This document shows positions 18,291 through 27,285 of a stretch of 64,000 bases of DNA, piece after piece. The DNA comes from Oscillospiraceae bacterium MB24-C1. Its GTDB lineage: Bacteria; Bacillota; Clostridia; Oscillospirales; Ruminococcaceae. The position numbers and the translations under genes are program-made. The DNA lies in the NCBI GenBank assembly GCA_030913685.1, contig CP133187.1, positions 1,761,501-1,825,500 of the forward strand, written 5' to 3'. The stretch's first letter is position 1. Each line of letters starts with the position of its first letter. Under the pieces are notes generated by a model, which saw only the letters and a list, made by a program, of their open reading frames with translations, was not told the DNA's origin and searched no databases.

Positions 18291-19583
18291 TTACTTTATT
18301 AAATTCGGAAGAAATGTGCTTAACGCCGGAATATATGTAATCACCATCAATGCAAGTAGTAGTACAAATATTAGCGGAAGGCTAGCTGACACAATTTCTT
18401 CAAATGAGATTTTACCGACATTTGTTCCAACCAAGAGATTTACACCCACTGGCGGCGTTACAAATCCAATAGCTAAATTGACTACCATAATAATACCAAA
18501 GTGTACTGGATCAATACCAACACTAGTAACCACTGGAAGTAATATTGGCGCAAGAATTAAAATAGATGATAGAGTATCAAGGAACATACCCACGAACAGC
18601 AAAAATAGATTGATAAGTAAGAGAATCACAATTCGGCTGTCAGTGAATGATGCTATACTCTTCGTAATCATATCTGGCAATTTCATCATGGTGAAAAGAC
18701 GACCTAATGGCGTGGCAAAAGCAGCGATGAGCAAGATGCTGCCAACCATACGTGATGAATCAACTAATCCGGCAATCAGTTTTTTCATAGTCATTTCTTT
18801 ATAAACAAAGGTACTCACTAAAAGCGCGTATACAACTGTTACTACGGCGGCTTCAGTTGGTGTGAAAATTCCACCGTAGATTCCGCCTAAAATTATAACC
18901 GGAACTAAGAGTGCCCAAATGGCTTCTCTTGTGGCGTTCAATACATCTTTAATGCTACCTTTTTTGCGTTGCTCTTTTTTAAAAACATTTTTATCTTTGC
19001 TTAAAACAAAGTAACTGCCAGCGGTAAGCGAGCCTGCCACGATAAGACCAGGTAACAGACCAGCCACAAATAAATCACCAACCGAGACACCTGTAGCAAT
19101 ACAGTAGACCACCATGGGGATGCTCGGTGGCACTATTACGCCTAAGCTGCCTGCATTAGCTGCTAGTGCCGCAGAAAACTTGCGTGGGTAACCCTCTTTG
19201 ACCATTGACGGTATCATAATACCACCAATTGCTGCAACGGTTGCCGGTCCAGAGCCTGAAATTGCACCAAAGAAAAAACAAGACGTGATCATTACATAAG
19301 CAAGTCCACCGGGAACATTGCCAACAAGGCTTGAAGCAAAATTGATTAGTCTCTTGGATAATCCGCCCTGTTCCATTAGCGTACCGGCAAATATGAAAAA
19401 TGGAACCGCCATAAGCGGGAAGCTATCCAAAGAAGTGAACATACCTTGGACAAGCCAGGAAGGAGACACCAAATCAAAAAAGAAAGTAATAAAAATCAGG
19501 AGGGACGCGCCCAAAGATATTGCCACGGGTACATTAAACAGTAAAAATATAAAAATAAGACCAAAAAGGATCATTGCATCCAT
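18291..19583 (-). CDS. dctM: TRAP transporter large permease subunit DctM
   Basis: 430 aa with about 12 membrane segments. Family motifs: GASLLIFITFFFDL, FFIFAGTLMEQGGLSKRLI, FGAISGSGPATVAAIGGIMIP, ANAGSLGVIVPPSIPMVVY and NLAIGFVTPPVGVNL. It is the Na+-coupled membrane component of a tripartite transporter. AGGAGG precedes ATG 19583; 2 bases separate it from dctQ. Substrate not predictable from this subunit. Confidence 0.95.
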   Translation of the reverse strand: MDAMILFGLIFIFLLFNVPVAISLGASLLIFITFFFDLVSPSWLVQGMFTSLDSFPLMAVPFFIFAGTLMEQGGLSKRLINFASSLVGNVPGGLAYVMITSCFFFGAISGSGPATVAAIGGIMIPSMVKEGYPRKFSAALAANAGSLGVIVPPSIPMVVYCIATGVSVGDLFVAGLLPGLIVAGSLTAGSYFVLSKDKNVFKKEQRKKGSIKDVLNATREAIWALLVPVIILGGIYGGIFTPTEAAVVTVVYALLVSTFVYKEMTMKKLIAGLVDSSRMVGSILLIAAFATPLGRLFTMMKLPDMITKSIASFTDSRIVILLLINLFLLFVGMFLDTLSSILILAPILLPVVTSVGIDPVHFGIIMVVNLAIGFVTPPVGVNLLVGTNVGKISFEEIVSASLPLIFVLLLALMVITYIPALSTFLPNLIK

Positions 19584-19585
19584 TG

Positions 19586-20068
19586 TTAGCTTTCCTCCTG
19601 TGAACCTTTAAGGGTTTTAACAATTCTTTGAACTAGACGTATAGACATCAGCAAGGTTCCTAAAGGAAGAATAGAATACACAACTCCCATAGGAATACCC
19701 ATTGTAGGGGTAAGTTGCTTTTTTACAAAAAGTATACTTTGAACCAGCTGCAGCCCTTGCCAAAAAACTACGAGCGAAAAGACTAGGAACAAGCTATAAG
19801 AGATAATTTTAATTGCCTTTGTGTACTTTGGGAATACCATGTAGATGATGTCGACCTTCAGATGGCTATCGTCACGAATCGACAGGCTGGCACCAAAAAA
19901 AATTTGCCAGATAAAGAGATAGCGTGTTAACTCTTCGCTCCAAATGAGCGAAGAGTTAAGCACATAACGAAAGAAAACCTGAAGTGAAACGAAGATGATC
20001 ATCATGCTAAAAGCGCCTATCACAAAATACTCCTCGAAATGACGATCAAGTTTTTTTAAAATATTCAT
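19586..20068 (-). CDS. dctQ: TRAP transporter small permease subunit DctQ
   Basis: 160 aa with four membrane helices and the conserved SLIWSEELTRYLFIW motif at about residues 38-52. It pairs with DctM. GGGGGGA ribosome site before ATG 20068. Second gene of dctP-Q-M. Confidence 0.94.
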   Translation of the reverse strand: MNILKKLDRHFEEYFVIGAFSMMIIFVSLQVFFRYVLNSSLIWSEELTRYLFIWQIFFGASLSIRDDSHLKVDIIYMVFPKYTKAIKIISYSLFLVFSLVVFWQGLQLVQSILFVKKQLTPTMGIPMGVVYSILPLGTLLMSIRLVQRIVKTLKGSQEES

Positions 20069-20109
20069 AGTTCCCCCCTGATGCTTTTAGGTGAAGACAG
20101 CCTTTTCTT

Positions 20110-21183
20110 TTATTTTTTTGCCTTTATTTCATCTATTGTCTCCATAATCCTATCATACAGATCAGGGCCTAGATCGGCTTTTACCATTTCATAAACAGGC
20201 TGCGCTTTTTCAAGAAGTTGCTGCTTAACGGAGTCTGGCAATACGGAATATTCTATTTTATCTGATTCTTGATATACTTTGTGAAGTCGCTCATCAGCTT
20301 CTCTGGACATTTGTCTTTGATAGTCGGTTGCAACCTTAGCTGAATCGTCGATAGCTTTCTGCAAATCTTCAGGCAGACCGTTGTAGAAATCTGCATTGAT
20401 GTAAAGTCCGTCCGGATCATAGAAGTGATCGCTAATGGTAAGATACTTCTGAACTTCTTCAAATTTTTGGCTAGCAATGTTTGGGAGAGGATTTTCTTGT
20501 CCGTCTACTGTCTTTTGTTGAAGAGCGGTAAAAAGCTCACCAAATGCCATAGGTGTTGGATTTGCTCCCCAGCTTTTGAAGGTTTCAATATGGATTCTAT
20601 TTTCCATTGTACGAATTTTTACGCCTTCCAAGTCTTCAGCAGTTTGAATTGAACGAACACTGTTGGTTATCTGGCGGTAACCATTTTCCCAGAACGCCAA
20701 CATCTTAATGCCAGTTTTATCTTCAACACGCTGTCTAAGCTCTGCACTAATAGGATAGTTGTCCATAAAATCGTATACCTGCTCTCTTGTATAGAAGAGA
20801 TAAGGTAAGTTGAAAACGGTGCAGGTCGTATCAAAGGTAGAAAGGGGGCCAATGGAACACTCAACCATTGTCAGATTCCCTTGTTGCAAGGATTCTAACA
20901 TTTCACGACCGCCGCCCATTTGATTGTTTGGGAACACCTGAACTTCAATTTGTCCATTGGTTCGAGCTTCCAGATCCTCTTTAAATTTATACATACCCTG
21001 TGTCAAAGGATTTTCATCCGGTAAAGTTCCACCAAATGTGATTACAATTTTTTTATCGCTTGCGCTGTTTGTTACGTCAGATGCACCAGACTGTGTTGAG
21101 CTTGTTTGTTGGGAGCCGGAACAACCTGTTACTGCTACAACTATGAGGCCGATTACTAGTAGTGATGTAAGTAGTCTTTTCAT
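20110..21183 (-). CDS. dctP: TRAP transporter substrate-binding lipoprotein DctP
   Basis: 357 aa from ATG 21183 (AAGGAGAT upstream; an upstream in-frame ATG is unlikely). Signal peptide with lipobox VTGC, lipidated at C21, so it is tethered outside the membrane. Core motifs: TLPDENPLTQGMYKFKEDLE, NNQMGGGREMLESLQQGNL, FWENGYRQITNSVRSI with the conserved Arg that binds the carboxylate of the ligand, MENRIHIETFKSWGANPTPM, and QQKTVDGQENPL. The ligand is most likely a carboxylate; the ggt gene downstream hints at a gamma-glutamyl acid or related amide. Confidence 0.94.
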   Translation of the reverse strand: MKRLLTSLLVIGLIVVAVTGCSGSQQTSSTQSGASDVTNSASDKKIVITFGGTLPDENPLTQGMYKFKEDLEARTNGQIEVQVFPNNQMGGGREMLESLQQGNLTMVECSIGPLSTFDTTCTVFNLPYLFYTREQVYDFMDNYPISAELRQRVEDKTGIKMLAFWENGYRQITNSVRSIQTAEDLEGVKIRTMENRIHIETFKSWGANPTPMAFGELFTALQQKTVDGQENPLPNIASQKFEEVQKYLTISDHFYDPDGLYINADFYNGLPEDLQKAIDDSAKVATDYQRQMSREADERLHKVYQESDKIEYSVLPDSVKQQLLEKAQPVYEMVKADLGPDLYDRIMETIDEIKAKK

Positions 21184-21379
21184 GTTTTTTATCTCCTTAT
21201 ACATTTTCAAAGTATACACCTTAAAACATGCTTCCTTTGATAAATATTGCTTTCCTCCTTTTTTAAAAATTAAGTCGCATGTTCTATCAACATTTTATTA
21301 GGCCATTTTGATGCTACAATTAAGTTAATCGCGCAGTTTAATTGTAAAATATTACAGATTGATTTTTATCATATGTAAT

Positions 21380-21395
21380 ATGTAATATATCACAT
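21380..21395. promoter_or_regulatory. Candidate GntR operator upstream of dctP
   Basis: A 16-base near-palindrome with ATGT and ACAT half sites (14 of 16 positions symmetric) in the 287-base gap between gntR and dctP. FCD-type GntR proteins bind such short dyads; assignment is by position and symmetry only. Confidence 0.4.
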
Positions 21396-21423
21396 GATGC
21401 AATGTTTTCTTTTTAGCATGTTA

Positions 21424-21457
21424 TATCCGATAAAAAGCTCAGGTGATATATCGGATA
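21424..21457. repeat. Inverted repeat after gntR
   Basis: TATCCGATA (21424-21432) and TATCGGATA (21449-21457) form a 9-bp stem with a 16-base loop just past the gntR stop. No U-run follows on the minus strand, so it may be a weak terminator or a second regulatory dyad. Confidence 0.45.
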
Positions 21458-21470
21458 ATCAACAAAAAAA

Positions 21471-22166
21471 TTAATCATACCAAAATTTGTTGACAGTACG
21501 TCGGTAGGAATTGCTGAGATGCTTGTCTATGGCTTCTTCTGCCTGCTTTGAATCATGTTTAAGAATAGCATCACAAACTTCGATATGCTCGTCAAGTATC
21601 TTTTTTGCATTGTCTTTGTTAAGATAAATTGAAGTATCCTCAAAACGCAGATAATGGCTAAGAAGCATATCAAGAGTGCGTATAATCCAACTGTTATGCG
21701 TCATAGTTGCGATGGTGCGATGAAACTGATGATCGATGTGGTATAGAAGGCTCTGGTCGCCAGAATCTAAGTTTAATTTTGTATCGCTTACACAACGTTG
21801 AAGAACAACCAGCTCACCTGCACTAGCTCTTTGGGCTGCTAGTCCAGCTGACAATTTTTCAATATAGCTTCTCATTTCAAGAATATCATGTGCTTCGGTT
21901 TGTGTAATTGGCACAACTTGAATTCCCTTATTACGGCTATAAGTAACAAAACCTTCTTTTTGCAATTCCAAAAGAGCTTCCCGTACCGGTGTACGACTTA
22001 TTCCCAGTTCTTTGCAGATGCTTTCCTGAGAATACATTACTCCAACTTGAAACCTTTGGAATAGAATAGCATCTTTTATCATCTGATAAGCCTGTTCTTT
22101 GTAGGTAGGGGTGACCAGCGACGGCTGATGTGCAAATATTCCTTTTGCCATCGTGTTTTCGGGCAT
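21471..22166 (-). CDS. GntR-family regulator with FCD domain
   Basis: About 231 aa. Winged helix at roughly residues 22-85 (ESICKELGISRTPVREALLELQKEGFV) and an all-helical FCD ligand domain (EMRSYIEKLSAGLAAQ, DHQFHRTIATMTHN, HIEVCDAILKHD) with the His/Asp residues that usually hold a metal and a carboxylate ligand. It probably controls the TRAP-ggt operon downstream. Start is uncertain: no good ribosome site is visible; ATG 22166 is used, with TTG 22181 and ATG 22151 as alternatives. Confidence 0.9.
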   Translation of the reverse strand: MPENTMAKGIFAHQPSLVTPTYKEQAYQMIKDAILFQRFQVGVMYSQESICKELGISRTPVREALLELQKEGFVTYSRNKGIQVVPITQTEAHDILEMRSYIEKLSAGLAAQRASAGELVVLQRCVSDTKLNLDSGDQSLLYHIDHQFHRTIATMTHNSWIIRTLDMLLSHYLRFEDTSIYLNKDNAKKILDEHIEVCDAILKHDSKQAEEAIDKHLSNSYRRTVNKFWYD

Positions 22167-22181
22167 GGTATTACTAACCAA

Positions 22182-22688
22182 CTTTCTATAATCGTTATAA
22201 AATATTCTGCCTTATAAAGCCTAATGATAACTTGAATTACAGTTAGGCCATGATAAGACATAGAATATGCTGTCTTTACATCCAATAGCCTAAAGCATAG
22301 CACCGACGATTTGGGCTAATATCTCAGGTAGAGTGCTTTAAATATTTTGGCTCTTGATGGCGTTATTAACATAAAACAAAACAGCTTTTAGTTAATTTCC
22401 ATATATTACAGTAATAAATAATATCTTTATATTATCATAAGTTAAAATTTTACTGTTGTCAATATATAATAATAGAGATTATATCGTAAAACTATGCCAT
22501 CACACCTTATATTAGTACTCTTTAGCAATCAAAAACTGTCTGGCGCCTCATCGAACATGAACCAGCAAGCAATGAGAAATGATGATTTTAAAGAAAATTT
22601 GATGGGGTGGGCCGGTACCCGCTCGTATCATTAGGTATACAAATAGCCTAATAAAAGGCGGTAGGGTAATTGACCCCACCGTCTTTTA
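22182..22688. other. AT-rich intergenic region
   Basis: About 500 bases between gntR and the CoA-transferase gene (both minus strand). It must hold the gntR promoter, but I see no convincing pair of boxes. Apart from the terminator at 22653-22687 I see no gene or RNA motif. Confidence 0.5.
22653..22687 (-). terminator. Terminator of the 4-hydroxybutyrate operon
   Basis: AAAAGACGGTGGGG pairs with CCCTACCGCCTTTT on the minus strand (one to two G-U or mismatches), immediately after the CoA-transferase stop and ending in TTTT. Confidence 0.75.
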
Positions 22689-23978
22689 TCATACAATGCC
22701 AAAACGTCTTTTAAACTCCTGAGTTAGCTCTTCCCGAAAGTCGGGGTGCGCGATACCAATTAGCGCCTGCGCTCTTTCGCGCAGGGTTTTTCCTTTAAGA
22801 TGCGCAATACCATACTCAGTTATAATGTAGTCTACATCACAACGCGAGGTGGTTACCGGCGCACCGTCATCCAACTTTGCAACAATCTTTGAAATGCCTT
22901 TTGTCGAGGACGGCATGGCGATAATCGAGCGTCCGCCGCGACTCATAGCAGCGGCACGGACAAAGTCCACCTGCCCGCCCACACCGGATATTTGCAAGCT
23001 ACCAATCGCTTCAGAGCATACCTGCCCCATGAGATCGACCTGTACACAGGAGTTTATTGAGACAAGATTATCATTTTTTGCGGCAATCCCCGGATGGTTG
23101 ACATAATCAACTGGTAATATCAGCACATCGGGGTTATTATTCACAAAGCTGTACAGTTTTTGGGTTCCCATAAGAAAGGTTGCCACGTATTTACCGGTAT
23201 GTATCGTCTTTTTTTTATTGGTGATTACCCCAGCCTCAGCCAATGCAACTACGCCGTCCGAAAACATCTCAGAGTGAATACCCAGATCCCTTTTTTCTTT
23301 CAGAAAACTTAATACTGCATCAGGAATAGCCCCAATCCCAAGCTGCAGTGTGTCGCCATCTTTGATTAGAGACGCACAATAGCTGCCGATTGTCTCTTCA
23401 ATACTGCCAATTTGGGGCGGCTGCAAAGCGATCAGCGGCGCGTCATGCAAAACAAAACAGTCAATATCCTCAGCAAACACGAAGCTTTCACCCGCGGTGC
23501 GCGGCATATATGCATTCACCTGCGCAATCACAAGCTTGGCAGTTTTTACGGCTTCAAGCGTGTAATCGACCGAAACCCCAAGAGAACAAAAACCATTTTC
23601 GTCCGGTGGTGTAACCATAACCATGGCCACATCGGGTTTTAAGGTGCTGTGGAAAAGCTGAGGCACCTGATAAAAGAAGCAGGGAGTAAAGTCCGCTCTC
23701 CCCTGCGCTATAGCCGATTTACTGCCCGCGCCCGCAAAAATTGCGTTGTGTCGAAAGTTTTCTCGATATTGTGGCAGACAGTATTCACATTTGCCCATCG
23801 CCACCATATGAATAAGTTCAACGTTTTGATATGCCTGCGCGTCGGCCACCATAGCATCGATGATGTGCGAGGGTTCACCTACCGCGTGGGCAATAACGAC
23901 CTTGTCGTTGTGTTTTATCTTTTTGACCGCCTGCTGTGCGGTTATTGTGTTCTTGTTAAAATGTGCTTTCCAGCTCAT
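22689..23978 (-). CDS. abfT: 4-Hydroxybutyrate CoA-transferase
   Basis: 429 aa class I CoA-transferase of the acetyl-CoA hydrolase/transferase type. Motifs: AHAVGEPSHIIDAMVADA, GIGAIPDAVLSFL, the catalytic Glu in HSEMFSDGVVALAEAG, LPVDYVNHPGIAAKNDN, and SGVGGQVDFVRAAAMSRGGRSI. It moves CoA from acetyl-CoA or butyryl-CoA to 4-hydroxybutyrate. AAAGGGG site before ATG 23978. Last gene of the operon; its neighbours (abfD, 4-hydroxybutyrate dehydrogenase) make this substrate far more likely than acetate or succinate. Confidence 0.92.
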   Translation of the reverse strand: MSWKAHFNKNTITAQQAVKKIKHNDKVVIAHAVGEPSHIIDAMVADAQAYQNVELIHMVAMGKCEYCLPQYRENFRHNAIFAGAGSKSAIAQGRADFTPCFFYQVPQLFHSTLKPDVAMVMVTPPDENGFCSLGVSVDYTLEAVKTAKLVIAQVNAYMPRTAGESFVFAEDIDCFVLHDAPLIALQPPQIGSIEETIGSYCASLIKDGDTLQLGIGAIPDAVLSFLKEKRDLGIHSEMFSDGVVALAEAGVITNKKKTIHTGKYVATFLMGTQKLYSFVNNNPDVLILPVDYVNHPGIAAKNDNLVSINSCVQVDLMGQVCSEAIGSLQISGVGGQVDFVRAAAMSRGGRSIIAMPSSTKGISKIVAKLDDGAPVTTSRCDVDYIITEYGIAHLKGKTLRERAQALIGIAHPDFREELTQEFKRRFGIV

Positions 23979-23984
23979 AATACG

Positions 23985-24242
23985 CTACCCCTTTTCTTTT
24001 AGGTAATGATACGCCTCTATGCTGCGGCTGCTGGAAACAAATATTATCTCACCTGCAGAATATGCATCGACATTCACACAGGCAGCACTGCACCCACAAA
24101 CCACAATTAATAGGTCGTAACATTCTTCCATGGACGCGTATGTGAAGTCTACCTTTGCAAAGTCGCGCTTTAAGCTGTTAACAAATTCGACGCGGTCATA
24201 CCGAGGGTTACACCCGCCGCAATAGACGATTCCGTTTTTCAT
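23985..24242 (-). CDS. Small cysteine-rich protein in the abfD operon
   Basis: 85 aa, no membrane segment. Six cysteines: C8 and C11 in YCGGCNPRYDR, C41, and C49, C51, C55 in VVCGCSAACVN. A compact alpha/beta pattern with two Cys clusters suggests metal or Fe-S binding or a redox role. I do not recognise a named family. It lies 3 bases after a NifU-like gene and 6 bases before abfT, so it is clearly part of the operon and may help the Fe-S enzyme AbfD (inference). Confidence 0.75.
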   Translation of the reverse strand: MKNGIVYCGGCNPRYDRVEFVNSLKRDFAKVDFTYASMEECYDLLIVVCGCSAACVNVDAYSAGEIIFVSSSRSIEAYHYLKEKG

Positions 24243-24245
24243 AGC

Positions 24246-24539
24246 TTATAGATCGCTCTTGTTTAATATTTTTCTCGCCTGTGCGATAAGACTATCACTG
24301 ACTCCTTGCACCAAAACCACTTCGGTGATCTCGGGTAGAGCATTTTTAACAGCCTGCGCCACAAGCTTTTCAGTAGTCAGCCCAGCAGAGGGGCAACCCG
24401 CGCATTGTCCTAAAAGACGGAACCGGAGAATGCCATTCGCAACTGACAAAACCTCTATATCGCCGCTGTGGGACAACAATTGCGGACGCACTGTATCATT
24501 TATTACCTTATCAAGTATGGGGTTGGTTTTAAGCATCAT
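24246..24539 (-). CDS. NifU C-terminal-domain protein
   Basis: 97 aa; nearly the whole protein is a NifU-like domain with the hallmark C46-A-G-C49-P-S and the following GLTTEKLVAQAVKNALPEI. Such stand-alone domains bind a transient [4Fe-4S] cluster and pass it to target enzymes. Placed 21 bases after abfD in a tight operon; a dedicated cluster carrier for the [4Fe-4S] dehydratase is the simplest reading. Confidence 0.88.
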   Translation of the reverse strand: MMLKTNPILDKVINDTVRPQLLSHSGDIEVLSVANGILRFRLLGQCAGCPSAGLTTEKLVAQAVKNALPEITEVVLVQGVSDSLIAQARKILNKSDL

Positions 24540-24560
24540 CCGGTTCCTCCTACAACCTTA

Positions 24561-26012
24561 TTACTCTGAAATTTTTGCTAGTTTTTCGGCTAGCTTTTTC
24601 TTATGATCTAGGTTGCCTTGGCGCGCAATCATAATGCGCTGTGCCTGGGGCGAACCCGCGCCGTGCATACTTTCGGTACGATAACCAACCGCTGCTGTAC
24701 CCAGCGCCAGATTTTCAATAAGCCGTAAAATTCTAAGCCGGCTTTCGGTGGAAACACCTGGTGTCGCCTTAAAATATTTTTCAATGTATGGTCCAAGCTT
24801 TTCGTCTCTGAAGTCAGCTTCGGAAGGGGCAGTTACCATTAGCCCACCTGCAATATCTTCGGCAAGGCGTACAATTTCGTATGGGAATCGTGTTATGTTC
24901 TGCTTGCAAACATTGGCCAGCAGCAAATCAATGATGTAGTTTCCACTTTCGGTCTGATATCCTTCTGCCGAACAGGCGATGCCGCAGCAATAAAGGGTTT
25001 CGTTAAGATGGGTCATTTCTATCAGCTTATCCTTGACGTGGGAGGCTTTTTGCGCACCGTTGTAGTCAGCTGCAACTGCGGCCGCGCCAATGAGCACATC
25101 ACCCACGCCAACCTTGCAGCCGCCGTAGCTCTGGCGATGGTAACCCGCAAAACGTTCAACCAACATCCCGCTATACTCTGTCTCACCATTTAAGAAGATT
25201 CGCTCGTTGGGTACGAATACATCGTCAAAGATAACCAGCGCTTCAACGCCGCCAAATTCCGAGTTGCCCACATCCATCTCGCTGCCTTCAAGCTTTCTGG
25301 TATCGCAGGATTGCCGCCCGATAATCATAAAAATACCTTTTGCATCCATCGGCAACGCAAATGATACGGCAAAATCTTTGTCCTCCGGCCGCATGGACTG
25401 GGTGGGCATAATAATAATCTCGTGTGAATTAAGTGCGCCGGTCTGATGTGCCTTAGCGCCCCTTACCACAATTCCATCTTCTCTTCGCTCGACTACCCGT
25501 AGGAATAAATCGAGATCCTCTTGCTGGTGAGGCGCTTTAGAACGGTCGCCTTTCGGGTCGGTCATGGCGCCGTCCACCGTCAGATCTTTCTCCTGACAAT
25601 AAGCCAAAAATTTTTTAAAATTATCATGATAGGTCGTTTTATACTTTTTATCAACTTCATAGGTGGTGGAATAGACGGCGTTGAACGCGTCCATACCTAC
25701 GCAGCGCTGGAAACATGCGCCAGTCTGCTGACCGAGCAGGCGCTGCATTTTAACCTTTTTTATTAGGTCTTCGGTTGACCGATGGATGTGTGCAAAGCGA
25801 TTAATACGTTCTCCTGTTTCGGGCGAAACGGCGGTCATCAGATCGCGGTATTCTGGCCTTTGTGCCAAATCATAGGTTGCCCGCACCGAATTGAGCGAAG
25901 GACGCAAAATTGGATCGTCAACAGGATTTTCAACCTTCTTGCCAAACATATACACTTGCGTTTTTAGGTTGCGTATCGACGTAATATATTGATCTCCGGT
26001 CATAAGTGACAT
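24561..26012 (-). CDS. abfD: 4-Hydroxybutyryl-CoA dehydratase/vinylacetyl-CoA isomerase
   Basis: 483 aa, the usual length. It is a FAD and [4Fe-4S] enzyme that dehydrates 4-hydroxybutyryl-CoA to crotonyl-CoA by a ketyl-radical route. The cluster ligands known for the Clostridium aminobutyricum enzyme are found at matching places: C100 and C104 in GACFQRC, and the His and Cys seven residues apart in YHRQSYGGC. ACAD-like segments GNSEFGGVEALVIFDDVFVPNERI and ESMHGAGSPQAQR are also present. Lies 17 bases after the 4-hydroxybutyrate dehydrogenase gene. Oxygen-sensitive, so it marks a strict anaerobe. Confidence 0.97.
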   Translation of the reverse strand: MSLMTGDQYITSIRNLKTQVYMFGKKVENPVDDPILRPSLNSVRATYDLAQRPEYRDLMTAVSPETGERINRFAHIHRSTEDLIKKVKMQRLLGQQTGACFQRCVGMDAFNAVYSTTYEVDKKYKTTYHDNFKKFLAYCQEKDLTVDGAMTDPKGDRSKAPHQQEDLDLFLRVVERREDGIVVRGAKAHQTGALNSHEIIIMPTQSMRPEDKDFAVSFALPMDAKGIFMIIGRQSCDTRKLEGSEMDVGNSEFGGVEALVIFDDVFVPNERIFLNGETEYSGMLVERFAGYHRQSYGGCKVGVGDVLIGAAAVAADYNGAQKASHVKDKLIEMTHLNETLYCCGIACSAEGYQTESGNYIIDLLLANVCKQNITRFPYEIVRLAEDIAGGLMVTAPSEADFRDEKLGPYIEKYFKATPGVSTESRLRILRLIENLALGTAAVGYRTESMHGAGSPQAQRIMIARQGNLDHKKKLAEKLAKISE

Positions 26013-26029
26013 AATAATTCCTCCTTTTG

Positions 26030-27145
26030 CTAATAAAGCAACCGATAAATATGTCTGACGTCCTCAGCCGTCAACGTTACAAAATTATTACCCATCAACC
26101 TTTGCTGCTTAGTCATGACGACTTCAGTAAAGTCGTCTATATCCTGTTGAGTTACGCCATATTCTCTAAGCGCCTTTTTAGGTAAAATTTGATTGAGCAG
26201 ATTTTCAAGTTCGACATATACATCCTTTGTATCACAGTTTAAAAGCTTGGCAAGTTCACTATTTAAAACAGCAATCTCGCCATCGGTTTTAATAGCCATA
26301 TAGCGGTTTAACACACCGATAAACATGGCGTAGTTACTTTCACCGTGCGCGACATGGTATTTTCCGCCAAGTGGATAGCTCATTGCGTGTACGGCAGCGC
26401 ATCCGGCAGTACCAAAAGCTAGTCCAGCATAGGTTGACGCAACAAGAAAATCCTCCAGTAGACTTTCTCTGGCTTCGGGCCCCTTTTCCTGCATCTGCTT
26501 GTAACCATTAATAATCATTTCTATGGCCTTATATCCGAATAGTTTGCTAAAAGGCGTTGCCTTAGGAGAAAGCGATGACTCAACCGCATGCACCAGCGCA
26601 TCAATTGAACTCGTAGCAAAAATATCCAGTGGCAGGTTAGCAACCAACTCAGGAATCAGCACCGCGTAGTTGGCATACAGCGCCTGACCAACCATGCCCA
26701 TTTTAGTGTTAAGCCTTGTGCGGTTAAGAATGGATATGTTGGTTACTTCGGTTCCGGTGCCGCAAGTGGTAGGGACAATAACTAGCTCACAAGATTTCTT
26801 CAAGTTAGCCATATCGTTATACGACTCATCGACGCCCTTGCCGTTTGAAACTGCCAGCACCTTGGCAATGTCCAAAATAGAGCCTCCACCAACGGCTATT
26901 AGTCGCTTAAACTGTTTTTGCGATGCCGCCTCAATTATGGCATCAACCATGACATCGGTCGGTTCACCTTTGCCGTATTGCTCTCTGAACATGACATCCG
27001 CCGTCATATTTAATGCCTCAAAGTGCCTACCATAGGTACGCGCACTGGTAAAGAGCAAGTCGCCCTCGCCTAAGTTAAATTCCTTGGCAAATATTTCGCA
27101 GCTATCAAACTTAAATATTTGCGTTTCGAGGTTTAATTGCTTCAT
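26030..27145 (-). CDS. 4-Hydroxybutyrate dehydrogenase (iron-containing alcohol dehydrogenase)
   Basis: 371 aa group III alcohol dehydrogenase. NAD(P) site GGGSILDIAK; VPTTCGTGTEVTNISIL; metal-binding region SSIDALVHAVESSLSP and AVHAMSYPLGGKYHVAHGESN. Reduces succinic semialdehyde to 4-hydroxybutyrate. The context (abfD, abfT) decides the substrate among family members. It starts 140 bases after the permease gene, with two hairpins in the gap, so its expression may be partly separate. Confidence 0.92.
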   Translation of the reverse strand: MKQLNLETQIFKFDSCEIFAKEFNLGEGDLLFTSARTYGRHFEALNMTADVMFREQYGKGEPTDVMVDAIIEAASQKQFKRLIAVGGGSILDIAKVLAVSNGKGVDESYNDMANLKKSCELVIVPTTCGTGTEVTNISILNRTRLNTKMGMVGQALYANYAVLIPELVANLPLDIFATSSIDALVHAVESSLSPKATPFSKLFGYKAIEMIINGYKQMQEKGPEARESLLEDFLVASTYAGLAFGTAGCAAVHAMSYPLGGKYHVAHGESNYAMFIGVLNRYMAIKTDGEIAVLNSELAKLLNCDTKDVYVELENLLNQILPKKALREYGVTQQDIDDFTEVVMTKQQRLMGNNFVTLTAEDVRHIYRLLY

Positions 27146-27206
27146 AACCGGCTCACTTCCTTTTTTATAAGATTAAATCCATAGTATAGAGACTTTCCGC
27201 AACAAA

Positions 27207-27268
27207 GGGCTGATTTGTGATCAATCAGCTCTTTGGGAGGGGCGTGATCAGTTTAATTATCACGCCCC
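27207..27268 (-). terminator. Two tandem hairpins between permease and 4-hydroxybutyrate dehydrogenase genes
   Basis: On the minus strand GGGGCGTGAT pairs with ATCACGCCCC (about 27240-27268), then AGAGCTGATT pairs with AATCAGCCCT (about 27207-27236). Neither has a strong U-run; they may act as partial terminators that set the ratio of permease to enzymes. Confidence 0.6.
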
Positions 27269-27285
27269 TTATAATTATTTAATAA

